DNA from: Gardnerella vaginalis 1500E
GTDB lineage: Bacteria > Actinomycetota > Actinomycetes > Actinomycetales > Bifidobacteriaceae
DNA: 64,000 nt
Reading direction: 5' to 3'
NCBI RefSeq assembly: GCF_000263595.1
Contig: NZ_ADES01000027.1
Span: 38,477 to 102,476, forward strand
Shown here: positions 17,279-25,082 of the stretch, in pieces
Numbering within the stretch: position 1 is the first letter of the stretch
How the letters are laid out: each line of letters starts with the position of its first letter
Position numbers and translations under genes: made by a program
Notes under the pieces: model-generated
Databases searched by the model: none
What the model was told of the DNA's origin: nothing
The model's input: the letters and a program-made list of their open reading frames with translations, nothing else

Positions 17279-20038
17279 TTACTTCTTTTTTGCAGGAGCT
17301 TCGCCAAGTTCGCTTTGAGCAACAGAAACGTTTACGTTAGCTGCATCAGATTCCGCAGATTCAGATTCAGAAGAATCTCCAGTATCTGCAGCCTTAACAG
17401 CGTTAAGCTTTACTTCTCCAGTAACGCGACCCGCTTCAGCAACGTCATCCAAAGTAGCTTCAACAGCCTTATAAGCGTTTTCTGCTACGTTCAAAGTCAC
17501 TTGCAAAATAGGAGTCTTCACAGAAACTTTTGCTTCGGACTTAATCTTGCGCAAAGTAGCCAAAGCCTCACCTGCATAAGCCAAAGTGTCTGCAGAAACA
17601 CCGTTTGCAGCAGCCTCGTAAGCCTTAGCGCATGGCCAGCTTGCACGATGCACAGAACCTTCGCCGTCATGCATCCAGCTCCACACTTCTTCCGTAGCGT
17701 AAGGCAAGTAAGGAGCAAGCAGGCGAGCCAAAGCATCGAGCGCAAGACCAAGAGTTGTGCGAGCAGACTTTACAGCAGCTTCGCTTGGAGTACGTCCAGT
17801 GGATTCTGCAGTACCGTAAGCACGATTCTTTGCAAGCTCAATGTAATCGTCACAGAACTCCCAGAAGAAGGTTTCGATTGCTTCCAAAGCCTTAGAATGC
17901 TCGTAAGATTCAAGCGCATCAGTTGCAGTACGAATAACGGATGCAAGCTTTGCCATAACAGAGCGATCCAAAACTTCCGTAACGTCTGCAAAATTCCAGT
18001 CCGCTGTAGCAGACTCAAGAACCTGATGCTCCTCATCTTCGCGGCCAATTGCGAGCGCAAACTTCGTAGCGTTCAAAAGCTTAATCGCAAGACGGCGACC
18101 AATCTTCATTTGACCTTCGTCGTAAGTTGCATCCAAGCCGAGTTTTGCAGAAGTTGCCCAGTAGCGTACAGCATCCGCACCAAACTCTTCAATTGGCTTA
18201 TTTGGCACAACCACGTTGCCCTTAGATTTAGACATCTTCTTGTGGTCTGGGTCAAGAATCCAGCCAGAAAGCGCAGCATGCTTCCAAGGCAAGCAGCCGT
18301 TTTCAAGATGCGCGCGGTCAACCGTGCTAAATAGCCAAGTACGAATAATATCCTGGCCTTGTGGGCGCAAATCCATTGGGAAAGTAGCCTTAAACAAAGC
18401 TTGATTTTCCTCACCTGGCTCTTCCCAACGAGTCACAATTTGTGGAGTTAAGGAAGATGTTGCCCAAGTGTCCATAATGTCTTGCTCAGCAGTAAAGCCG
18501 TTTGGCTGATCTCGCTGAGATTCGTCGAATCCTTCTGGAACGTCAATAGTTGGGTCGATTGGCAAACGATCTTCGCTAGGCGTCAAAGGATGCTCGTAAT
18601 CCACTTCCCCATTTTCGTTTACCGGATACCAAAGTGGGAATGGTACGCCGAAGAAGCGCTGGCGAGAAATAAGCCAGTCACCGTTCAAACCGTGAACCCA
18701 ATTCTCGTAGCGCACGCGCATAAAGTCTGGGTGGAAGTTAAGTTCCTTGCCGCGCTCAATAAGCTCAGCGTTCAGCTTTTCGTCCGTGCCGCCGTTCTTT
18801 AAATACCACTGGCGAGAAGTGACGATTTCCAAAGGCTTATCGCCCTTTTCGTAGAAGTTCGTCATACGCTTTGTTGGCTTTGGATCGCCTTCCATATCTC
18901 CAGCAGCTTGCAAAGCTTCAACAACTTCCTTGCGAGCAGAGAACGTGGTTTTACCAGCAATTTTCTCAAACATTTCACGGCCAGACTCATCCGTAATCCA
19001 ATCAGGAGTGGTCATCACAATGCGGCCGTTACGCTGAATAATTGGTCGAGTTGGCAAACTCAAGTCGCGCCACCACTCAACGTCTGTTACGTCACCGAAA
19101 GTGCAGCACATTGCAATGCCGGCACCCTTGTCCATTTGAGCAGCAGAATGAGCCAAAATCGGAACCTTCACCTTAAACAGTGGCGAATAAACTTCCTGAC
19201 CAAAGTACTTCTTGTAACGCTCATCTTCTGGATTTGCAATCAAAGATGTGCAAGCAGCAAGTAATTCTGGGCGCGTGGTTTCAATATAAATTGGCGTACC
19301 ATCTTCGAAACGGAACGCAATCTTATGGTAGAAACCAGGATATTCGCGCGATTCAAGCTCTGCCTGAGCAACAGCAGTCTGGAATGTAACATCCCACAAG
19401 CCTGGAGCATCTTTTTGATAAGCTTCTCCGCGCGAAAGATTGCGCAAGAATGCTTTTTGTGCAACTCGGCGAGGCTGCTCGCCAATAGTGTGGTAAGTTT
19501 GCGACCAGTCTACAGAAAGACCAAGCCTGCGCCACAAAGCTTCAAAAAGCTTCTCATCTTGGGAAGTCAAGCGCTCGCAAAGCTCAATAAAGTTCTGTCG
19601 GCTTACAGGAACCTGATCTTTAGCTTCAATCTTCTTGCCTTCCGTGCCTTCAAACGGCGGCTTAAAATCAGGATCATATTTAAGCGAAGTATCTACTCGC
19701 ACGCCGTAATAGTTTTGCACGCGGCGCTCTGTTGGCAATCCGTTATCATCCCAACCCATTGGGTAGAACACGTCAAAGCCTTGCATGCGCTTATAACGTG
19801 CAATAACATCCGTATGCGTGTAAGAGAATACGTGACCTACATGCAAGTGGCCACTAACGGTTGGAGGTGGAGTATCAATAGAATATACGGCCTTGCGGTC
19901 GCGGGAATTATGGAAAGCGTAAGTTTTAGCTTCGTCCCAATTACTACGCCACTTGTCTTCAAGACCATCAACACCAACCTTGTTAGGCAAAGGTGTTAAA
20001 TGTGCGTGTTTTACTGCGTTATTATCCTGTTCACTCAT
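17279..20038 (-). CDS. valS: Valyl-tRNA synthetase
   Basis: A 919-residue class I synthetase that charges tRNA-Val. The HIGH-equivalent is HVGH in PPTVSGHLHVGHVFSYTHTD (about residues 57-76) and the KMSKS loop is HKKMSKSKGNVVVPNK near residue 610. A CP1 editing domain lies between them (QTAVAQAELESREYPG...TRPELLAAC). The C-terminal anticodon domain is followed by a short Ser/Glu/Ala-rich tail ending PAKKK rather than a long coiled coil, so it is the shorter ValS type. It is transcribed after the peptide-binding-protein gene with a 47-base gap. Confidence 0.96.
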   Translation of the reverse strand: MSEQDNNAVKHAHLTPLPNKVGVDGLEDKWRSNWDEAKTYAFHNSRDRKAVYSIDTPPPTVSGHLHVGHVFSYTHTDVIARYKRMQGFDVFYPMGWDDNGLPTERRVQNYYGVRVDTSLKYDPDFKPPFEGTEGKKIEAKDQVPVSRQNFIELCERLTSQDEKLFEALWRRLGLSVDWSQTYHTIGEQPRRVAQKAFLRNLSRGEAYQKDAPGLWDVTFQTAVAQAELESREYPGFYHKIAFRFEDGTPIYIETTRPELLAACTSLIANPEDERYKKYFGQEVYSPLFKVKVPILAHSAAQMDKGAGIAMCCTFGDVTDVEWWRDLSLPTRPIIQRNGRIVMTTPDWITDESGREMFEKIAGKTTFSARKEVVEALQAAGDMEGDPKPTKRMTNFYEKGDKPLEIVTSRQWYLKNGGTDEKLNAELIERGKELNFHPDFMRVRYENWVHGLNGDWLISRQRFFGVPFPLWYPVNENGEVDYEHPLTPSEDRLPIDPTIDVPEGFDESQRDQPNGFTAEQDIMDTWATSSLTPQIVTRWEEPGEENQALFKATFPMDLRPQGQDIIRTWLFSTVDRAHLENGCLPWKHAALSGWILDPDHKKMSKSKGNVVVPNKPIEEFGADAVRYWATSAKLGLDATYDEGQMKIGRRLAIKLLNATKFALAIGREDEEHQVLESATADWNFADVTEVLDRSVMAKLASVIRTATDALESYEHSKALEAIETFFWEFCDDYIELAKNRAYGTAESTGRTPSEAAVKSARTTLGLALDALARLLAPYLPYATEEVWSWMHDGEGSVHRASWPCAKAYEAAANGVSADTLAYAGEALATLRKIKSEAKVSVKTPILQVTLNVAENAYKAVEATLDDVAEAGRVTGEVKLNAVKAADTGDSSESESAESDAANVNVSVAQSELGEAPAKKK

Positions 20039-20085
20039 GAACTGAATATTAGAAACTCAGTTCGACAACGCAAATCTTACGCTTT

Positions 20086-21663
20086 CTACTTCACGCTTAC
20101 ATCGTGCAATGGAAGCAGCTGATCTGTCATATTCTGTGTGTAACCGCTTATATTAGACTTTACAGCCATTATGCTTTTACGAGCATAAAGCCAGTGCGCT
20201 GCAGCATTATTGCTTACTTCACGCGCATAAGCACGAACATTTGCTTCATATTCGGAAGCATTTCTTGAGTGGACTGCATTCTCCCAAGCCTGCTGAGCTC
20301 TAGAATCCTGCAAAACAAACGGCGAGCCACTTTCTGCAAAAGCACCTTCATCTAAAGTATTACTCAAAGTTGTAAGAGCAATATCATATTTGCCTTCGCT
20401 TATACGCTGTTGCAAAGTTTTTTGATCAACCTCTTCAAGATTGACCTTAAAACCACTTACAGAGCCAATTTGCTTCGACAGTTCGCGGCCAACATCGCCT
20501 TCACCTTGTGGAACAAGGAAGCTAATAGTTCCTAAATAATTTGAGCTGAAGTAATGGAAAAGTGGACCAGCTTTTGAAGGATTATAAGGATACAATCCAG
20601 TTAAATCTTCATATCCTGTTGAAAGAGGATCAATAGGTCCACCTACAGGAACGCCACCATTACCATCGGCAGACATCACTGTTTGCATATTCATAGCGTA
20701 TCGAGCAGCTTTACGCGCTTGCTCATCACAGAAAATAGATGCAACAGTCGAGTTAAATGCGAGGAATCGAACGCGAGTGCTTTGACCTTCAACCATTTTT
20801 GTATTCGCAATAGCAGCAAGACGCTTGTTTTCATTGCCTTCAAGCGGAACAGCCATCTGAATATTGCCCTTTTCCATAGCATCTGCCAAAGCGGTATCAC
20901 TATCAAAATATTGCAAAGTAATACTTGCGCAAGATGCAGGCGTACCCCAATATCTATTGTTGCGCACAAGTACCAAAGAATGTCCTTTATTGTAACTGCT
21001 AACAGTAAAAGGACCAGTTCCTAAAGCACCATTCGCATAATCAATAGCAACAGCTTTAGTGTCATACACTATTCCAGCTCTACCCGAAAGTCGACGTAAA
21101 AGTAAAGCGTTAGGCTTTGTGAGCGTAAAAACTACAGTATGATTATCTGGGTTAGCAACTGTTTTAATAGTGTTTAAAGCTTCATAACCTGGATAATTAT
21201 TAGTAATTCCTTGCTGCAATGATTGCAACACAGAATCCGAATTCATAACGTCACCGTTGGAGAATCGCACACCTTGGCGCAAATTAAAACGATACGTTAA
21301 TCCATCTTGAGAAACATCCCAAGACTGTGCCAGACCAGGCTGCAAACTGTTATCGTCACCACGTTTTACAAGAGTTTCATACACGTTGCCAATTAACGCC
21401 TGCTGCAAAGAATCACTGCTATCTTTACGAATATCAAGAGAATCTGGAGCCGTTCTTAATCCGACTTTTAATACAGAATTACCAGCAGGATGCGTAAAAG
21501 AATCAATAGGCGAACGCCCCTGGTATATCTGCCATCCACACCACAAAACACCAATCATTACTACAGAGACAACCATGAATACAACCCATGGAACCCAACC
21601 TGCACTAGAACGACTATGAGATGATCTGTAAGTACGATATGCGTATTTGCCTGTTCTTGACAT
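20086..21663 (-). CDS. Membrane-anchored peptide-type ABC substrate-binding protein (SBP_bac_5), orphan
   Basis: A 525-residue protein of the oligopeptide/dipeptide binding family. Residues about 24-45 form a single transmembrane anchor (WVPWVVFMVVSVVMIGVLWCGW) after a short basic cytosolic tail. There is no lipobox. The mature part begins VLKVGLRTAPDSLDIRKDSSDS and contains LAQSWDVSQDGLTYRFNLRQGVRFSNGDV, the family signature. No permease or ATPase gene is adjacent, so it either serves a transporter encoded elsewhere or has another role such as peptide sensing. It lies 49 bases after nth. Confidence 0.88.
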   Translation of the reverse strand: MSRTGKYAYRTYRSSHSRSSAGWVPWVVFMVVSVVMIGVLWCGWQIYQGRSPIDSFTHPAGNSVLKVGLRTAPDSLDIRKDSSDSLQQALIGNVYETLVKRGDDNSLQPGLAQSWDVSQDGLTYRFNLRQGVRFSNGDVMNSDSVLQSLQQGITNNYPGYEALNTIKTVANPDNHTVVFTLTKPNALLLRRLSGRAGIVYDTKAVAIDYANGALGTGPFTVSSYNKGHSLVLVRNNRYWGTPASCASITLQYFDSDTALADAMEKGNIQMAVPLEGNENKRLAAIANTKMVEGQSTRVRFLAFNSTVASIFCDEQARKAARYAMNMQTVMSADGNGGVPVGGPIDPLSTGYEDLTGLYPYNPSKAGPLFHYFSSNYLGTISFLVPQGEGDVGRELSKQIGSVSGFKVNLEEVDQKTLQQRISEGKYDIALTTLSNTLDEGAFAESGSPFVLQDSRAQQAWENAVHSRNASEYEANVRAYAREVSNNAAAHWLYARKSIMAVKSNISGYTQNMTDQLLPLHDVSVK

Positions 21664-21712
21664 AGTTCATAGTTTATATCAACAACTGAATGTAGAACAA
21701 CACACAATTGCA

Positions 21713-22384
21713 TTAAACGAATATATTAGACGAAGGACATGTTGTTTTTAGAGGGCATGAAGCGCATCTGGGATTGCGAGCAGTGCATATTTTTCTGCCG
21801 TGCAAAATAAGACGGTGAGAAAGATTAGTCCAATCTGCAGGGTCAAAATAAGATGTTATTTCCTTCTCAATAGATTCTGGATTTGCATACTTTTTAGGCT
21901 TATTGCAATCTCTACGCCAACCTAAACGGCCTGTGACGCGTATTACGTGAGTATCTACAGGAAAACCAGGCAATCCAAAAGCATTCCCTCTAACAACATT
22001 AGCCGTTTTACGACCAACTCCAGGCAAAGATGTTAAATCTTCCATTCTTGAGGGGACTACGCCATGAAAATCGCTTTCCAAACGCACAGACAGCGCAATA
22101 ATATGCTGAGCTTTTACTCGATAAAATCCAAGAGGTTTAATAATAGATTCGACTTGCTTAACTGAAGCCGCAGAAAGCGAACGTGAATCTGGAAAAGTAT
22201 CAAAAAGTTCCGGAGTTACAGAGTTAACTCGCTTATCGGTTGTTTGAGCGCTTAAAACAGTAGCAATAAGCAGCTCAAAAGGATTAGAAAAATTAAGCGC
22301 ACATTTAGGATCAGGTATTTCCTTGCAAAGAAGCGCATACTCTTCGTGCATACGCGCAAGTTTTTCCTGTTTTGATTCTTTCAT
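21713..22384 (-). CDS. nth: Endonuclease III
   Basis: A 223-residue DNA glycosylase/AP lyase for oxidised pyrimidines in base-excision repair. The helix-hairpin-helix LPGVGRKTANVV contains the catalytic Lys (about 126), and FPVDTHVIRV has the catalytic Asp (about 144). A [4Fe-4S] cluster motif C-x6-C-x2-C-x5-C is seen at the C-terminus (CTARNPRCASCPLKTTC). The length is normal. It is 9 bases downstream of glnR on the same strand. Confidence 0.96.
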   Translation of the reverse strand: MKESKQEKLARMHEEYALLCKEIPDPKCALNFSNPFELLIATVLSAQTTDKRVNSVTPELFDTFPDSRSLSAASVKQVESIIKPLGFYRVKAQHIIALSVRLESDFHGVVPSRMEDLTSLPGVGRKTANVVRGNAFGLPGFPVDTHVIRVTGRLGWRRDCNKPKKYANPESIEKEITSYFDPADWTNLSHRLILHGRKICTARNPRCASCPLKTTCPSSNIFV

Positions 22385-22393
22385 ACTACAACT

Positions 22394-23242
22394 TTATAAG
22401 TTCGTTGAAGAAACATCTGCATTAGATACAGTATCTTGTAAATTTTTAGAGACACTGTCCGAAGCACTGGAATCAGAAGTTAATTCACCATTTGAATCGT
22501 TGGGAGCATCTTCATTCACATCGCTATTTTCTTCCGCCTCAGACGGATCAAAACGATACCCAACATTTCTTACCGTACCAATTAAATGCTCGTACTCAAC
22601 ACCAAGCTTAGCGCGAAGACGTCGAATATGAACGTCAACTGTTCGAGTGCCACCGTAGTAGTCGTATCCCCAAACTTCCTGAAGCAAATGTGCTCTAGTA
22701 AACACTCTCCTAGGATTCTGCACAAAATACTTTAGCAATTCAAATTCTTTATAAGCTAAATCAACAGGACGGCCATGCAAACTCACTGTATAACTGCGCA
22801 TATCAACAACAAGATCACCTGAGCGCATTGTTCCATCATCAACAGCAGAATCATTAATTTGAGAATCATGAGATTGAACGAACGACCCATTACTTGCAAT
22901 ACGCTGAGAAGCTAAGCGCAATCTTCCTTCTACTTCCGCAGGGGAAGCGCTTGTAAGAACAACGTCATTAATATTCCACGAGGAATTTACTACAGTAAAT
23001 CCACCTTCTGTAAGAACTAATACGACTGGAACTGTAATATTTTCAGCACGCAAAATAGCGCATAAAGATTTAACCAAAGCCAAATCTTCACGAGCATCAA
23101 TTAGAAGAACTGTTTGCGCAGGAAGTTTAGATAAACTTGCAGAATCTAACGAAAGGACGCGCACTCTATGAGAAAGCAGTGCCAGAGAAGGCAAAACAGT
23201 TGCCGGAGAAGCGCACGAAGTCATCAACGTAATATCGGTCAT
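22394..23242 (-). CDS. glnR: GlnR-type orphan response regulator
   Basis: A 282-residue OmpR-type regulator. The N-terminal receiver-like domain (SCASPATVLPSLALLSHRVRVLSLDSA...VLLIDAREDLALVKSLCAILR...VVLVLTEGGFTVVNSSWNINDVVLTSASPAEVEGRLRLA) resembles streptomycete GlnR closely and lacks the usual acidic phosphorylation pocket. The C-terminal winged helix has YKEFELLKYFVQNPRRVFTRAHLLQEVWGYDYYGGTRTVDVHIRRLRAKLG and ends IGTVRNVGYRF. In actinobacteria GlnR controls nitrogen assimilation. No histidine kinase is adjacent. The tail after the winged helix (about 45 residues, Asp/Ser-rich) is longer than usual. Confidence 0.88.
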   Translation of the reverse strand: MTDITLMTSCASPATVLPSLALLSHRVRVLSLDSASLSKLPAQTVLLIDAREDLALVKSLCAILRAENITVPVVLVLTEGGFTVVNSSWNINDVVLTSASPAEVEGRLRLASQRIASNGSFVQSHDSQINDSAVDDGTMRSGDLVVDMRSYTVSLHGRPVDLAYKEFELLKYFVQNPRRVFTRAHLLQEVWGYDYYGGTRTVDVHIRRLRAKLGVEYEHLIGTVRNVGYRFDPSEAEENSDVNEDAPNDSNGELTSDSSASDSVSKNLQDTVSNADVSSTNL

Positions 23243-23515
23243 GTGATGCCTCCAGCCAACAAATAATGTAATGCCAAATACAAGCCTTTACAGGAATTGT
23301 AAACCATGCTACGAAAAATATCGACTTACCTTTAATTTATTTCGCATAAAGTTGCGTCAACAATACAGCAATCCAAAAGTTCTGTGTAATCAACAATCGC
23401 AAAAAATAAGTGCAGGTTGTAAGCTACATTAGTAATAAGAAATAAGTAATATGTAGCAAGTTTATACATATATTACTATTCATAAGAGCGAATATTTACC
23501 TTAAATAGGAGTGCT

Positions 23516-24307
23516 ATGAGCGACGAAACACATATCTGCAATAAACAAGTGCAGAACGATGCTACTTCTTGTACTAGCACTCAAAAACAAGCACATATTC
23601 CTCACACTAATTTTCTAGCAATGATTGCAAGCCAGATTTTTGTTGTGATGCTAATTGCAGGAGCATCTGCACTACCAATAGCAACAGCAAAAATAACTCT
23701 TGTTGTTTGCGCGCTTATACTTTTAGCTTTCCTTACTTTTTGGCCGCTGCACGGAAATGTTATTGATCGAGCTATTGCTTTACTATCCTGCATAGCTTCA
23801 GCATGGTGCGCAACTCTTGCGCTAAAAGGCTGGCTTCCACAAAGCGTTATTATTGACAATGAAACTGTTTCAATGAGTAAATTCATTGCAGCAATACGAC
23901 CTTATGAACGCTGGTCTGTGTCATTTGCGCTAATTCTTGTAGCAGCAACATTCATAACTTTCTTAAGACAAATGTTACGCGAAAACCGCACAAATTTAGT
24001 TAGAAACCTTTCTCACACTCTAACAGCAAGTATTGCTTGTGCAGCTCTTCCCGGCTGGATGTTTTTGCCTTCTATTATTAGATTTATGCCATCTTTGCGC
24101 AACACAGAAGGCGGAATATTTGTTGCTGCACTATGCATATTGATGGTAATTTTGCTTTCCGGACTATCGTATTTGTGGGTTAGAAATAATTGCAAAAACT
24201 ACTACGAAAATAACGTGACTAACAACATTGCTATTTCGTTACTTCCAATAATGTTTTCAGGAATGTTGATTTATATTGCAGGACTTGGTATGCTAGTGGT
24301 TGCATGA
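23516..24307 (+). CDS. Hypothetical integral membrane protein
   Basis: I do not recognise the family. The 263-residue protein has a hydrophilic, Gln/Asn/Thr-rich N-terminus of about 30 residues and then about six hydrophobic helices (near residues 33-53, 57-75, 80-98, 130-148, 170-190, 202-222, 240-262). A GGAG site precedes the ATG. It is transcribed divergently from glnR and has its own strong terminator, so it is a single-gene unit. No catalytic motif is visible. Confidence 0.72.
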   Translation: MSDETHICNKQVQNDATSCTSTQKQAHIPHTNFLAMIASQIFVVMLIAGASALPIATAKITLVVCALILLAFLTFWPLHGNVIDRAIALLSCIASAWCATLALKGWLPQSVIIDNETVSMSKFIAAIRPYERWSVSFALILVAATFITFLRQMLRENRTNLVRNLSHTLTASIACAALPGWMFLPSIIRFMPSLRNTEGGIFVAALCILMVILLSGLSYLWVRNNCKNYYENNVTNNIAISLLPIMFSGMLIYIAGLGMLVVA

Positions 24308-24322
24308 AAATGCATTATAGGT

Positions 24323-24381
24323 TTCCCTTGTGAGTTTATTTTTTTAACTATTTTTTCCATGAACTCACAGGGGAATTTTTT
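24323..24381 (+). terminator. Intrinsic terminator after the membrane-protein gene
   Basis: Arms TTCCCTTGTGAGTT and AACTCACAGGGGAA pair with one G-T wobble and are followed by seven Ts. It lies between the convergent ends of the membrane-protein gene and ppa. Confidence 0.85.
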
Positions 24382-24398
24382 TATTCAAAAAGCGAAAC

Positions 24399-24893
24399 TT
24401 ATTTTTCGCTTTCTTCCAGACGCTTGCGAGCCGCGACGATTTCCTTCTCAGCTTGATCTACACCAGCCCAGAAGTCACCAGGAAGAACTTCCTTACCTGG
24501 TTCCAAAGCCTTGTACTGCTCGAAGAAGTGCTTAATTTCTGCCTTGTGATACTCGTTCACATCATCAACATCCTTAATGTCGTCGAAACGAACGTCTGCT
24601 GGAACGCACAAAACCTTATCGTCTCCGCCAGCTTCATCAACCATGTGATACAAGCCAACAGCGCGGCACTCAACAACGCATCCTGGGAATACGGAGTTTG
24701 GAATCATAACAAGAGCATCAAGCGGATCGCCATCTTCGCCCAAAGTTCCTTCAATGTATCCGTAATCATCTGGGTAACCCATTGCTGTGAAAAGGGTACG
24801 ATCCAAGAAAACACGACCGGTTTCGTGATCCACTTCATACTTGTTCTTAGAACCACGTGGGATTTCTACCACAACGTTAAAAGTTTCTGCCAT
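24399..24893 (-). CDS. ppa: Inorganic pyrophosphatase (family I)
   Basis: A 164-residue soluble enzyme that hydrolyses pyrophosphate to phosphate, pulling biosynthetic reactions. The metal-binding signature [12 protein letters not shown] is present, with [12 protein letters not shown] near the start and [10 protein letters not shown]. The start is MAETFNVV at 24893 because GGAG lies 6 bases upstream; an in-frame ATG 36 bases further upstream is not preceded by a ribosome site. The gene is monocistronic. Confidence 0.96.
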   Translation of the reverse strand: MAETFNVVVEIPRGSKNKYEVDHETGRVFLDRTLFTAMGYPDDYGYIEGTLGEDGDPLDALVMIPNSVFPGCVVECRAVGLYHMVDEAGGDDKVLCVPADVRFDDIKDVDDVNEYHKAEIKHFFEQYKALEPGKEVLPGDFWAGVDQAEKEIVAARKRLEESEK

Positions 24894-25033
24894 TTTGGCT
24901 CCTTTATTATCTTTAATAACAATTGACACAACTGTTATATTTCACTTTAGCGCGCACTAAAGAAAGCATTATTTCAAAACACGCTTTGAGGTTCAAAAGT
25001 GTCGAAAGACACAGTTATTATGGCTCTGTTTTA

Positions 25034-25046
25034 CACATAATATGTG
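25034..25046. promoter_or_regulatory. Perfect 13-bp palindrome between ppa and the acyltransferase gene
   Basis: CACATAATATGTG lies 37 bases before the acyltransferase start in the divergent intergenic region. It could be an operator or a -10 region; nothing further supports it. Confidence 0.2.
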
Positions 25047-25082
25047 CACATACAAAAGCATGGTTGACGAAGCGCAGGCAAG

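Noticed and set aside
17315..18334. Long open frame (339 codons) on the plus strand opposite valS
   Set aside because: It is antisense to a clearly conserved synthetase gene, has Arg/Ser/Cys-rich low-quality protein sequence, and no ribosome site. It is a composition-driven shadow.
24894..24929. Upstream ATG of ppa adding 12 residues
   Set aside because: The GGAG site lies within this stretch and points to the downstream ATG at 24893; the extension is not typical of the family.
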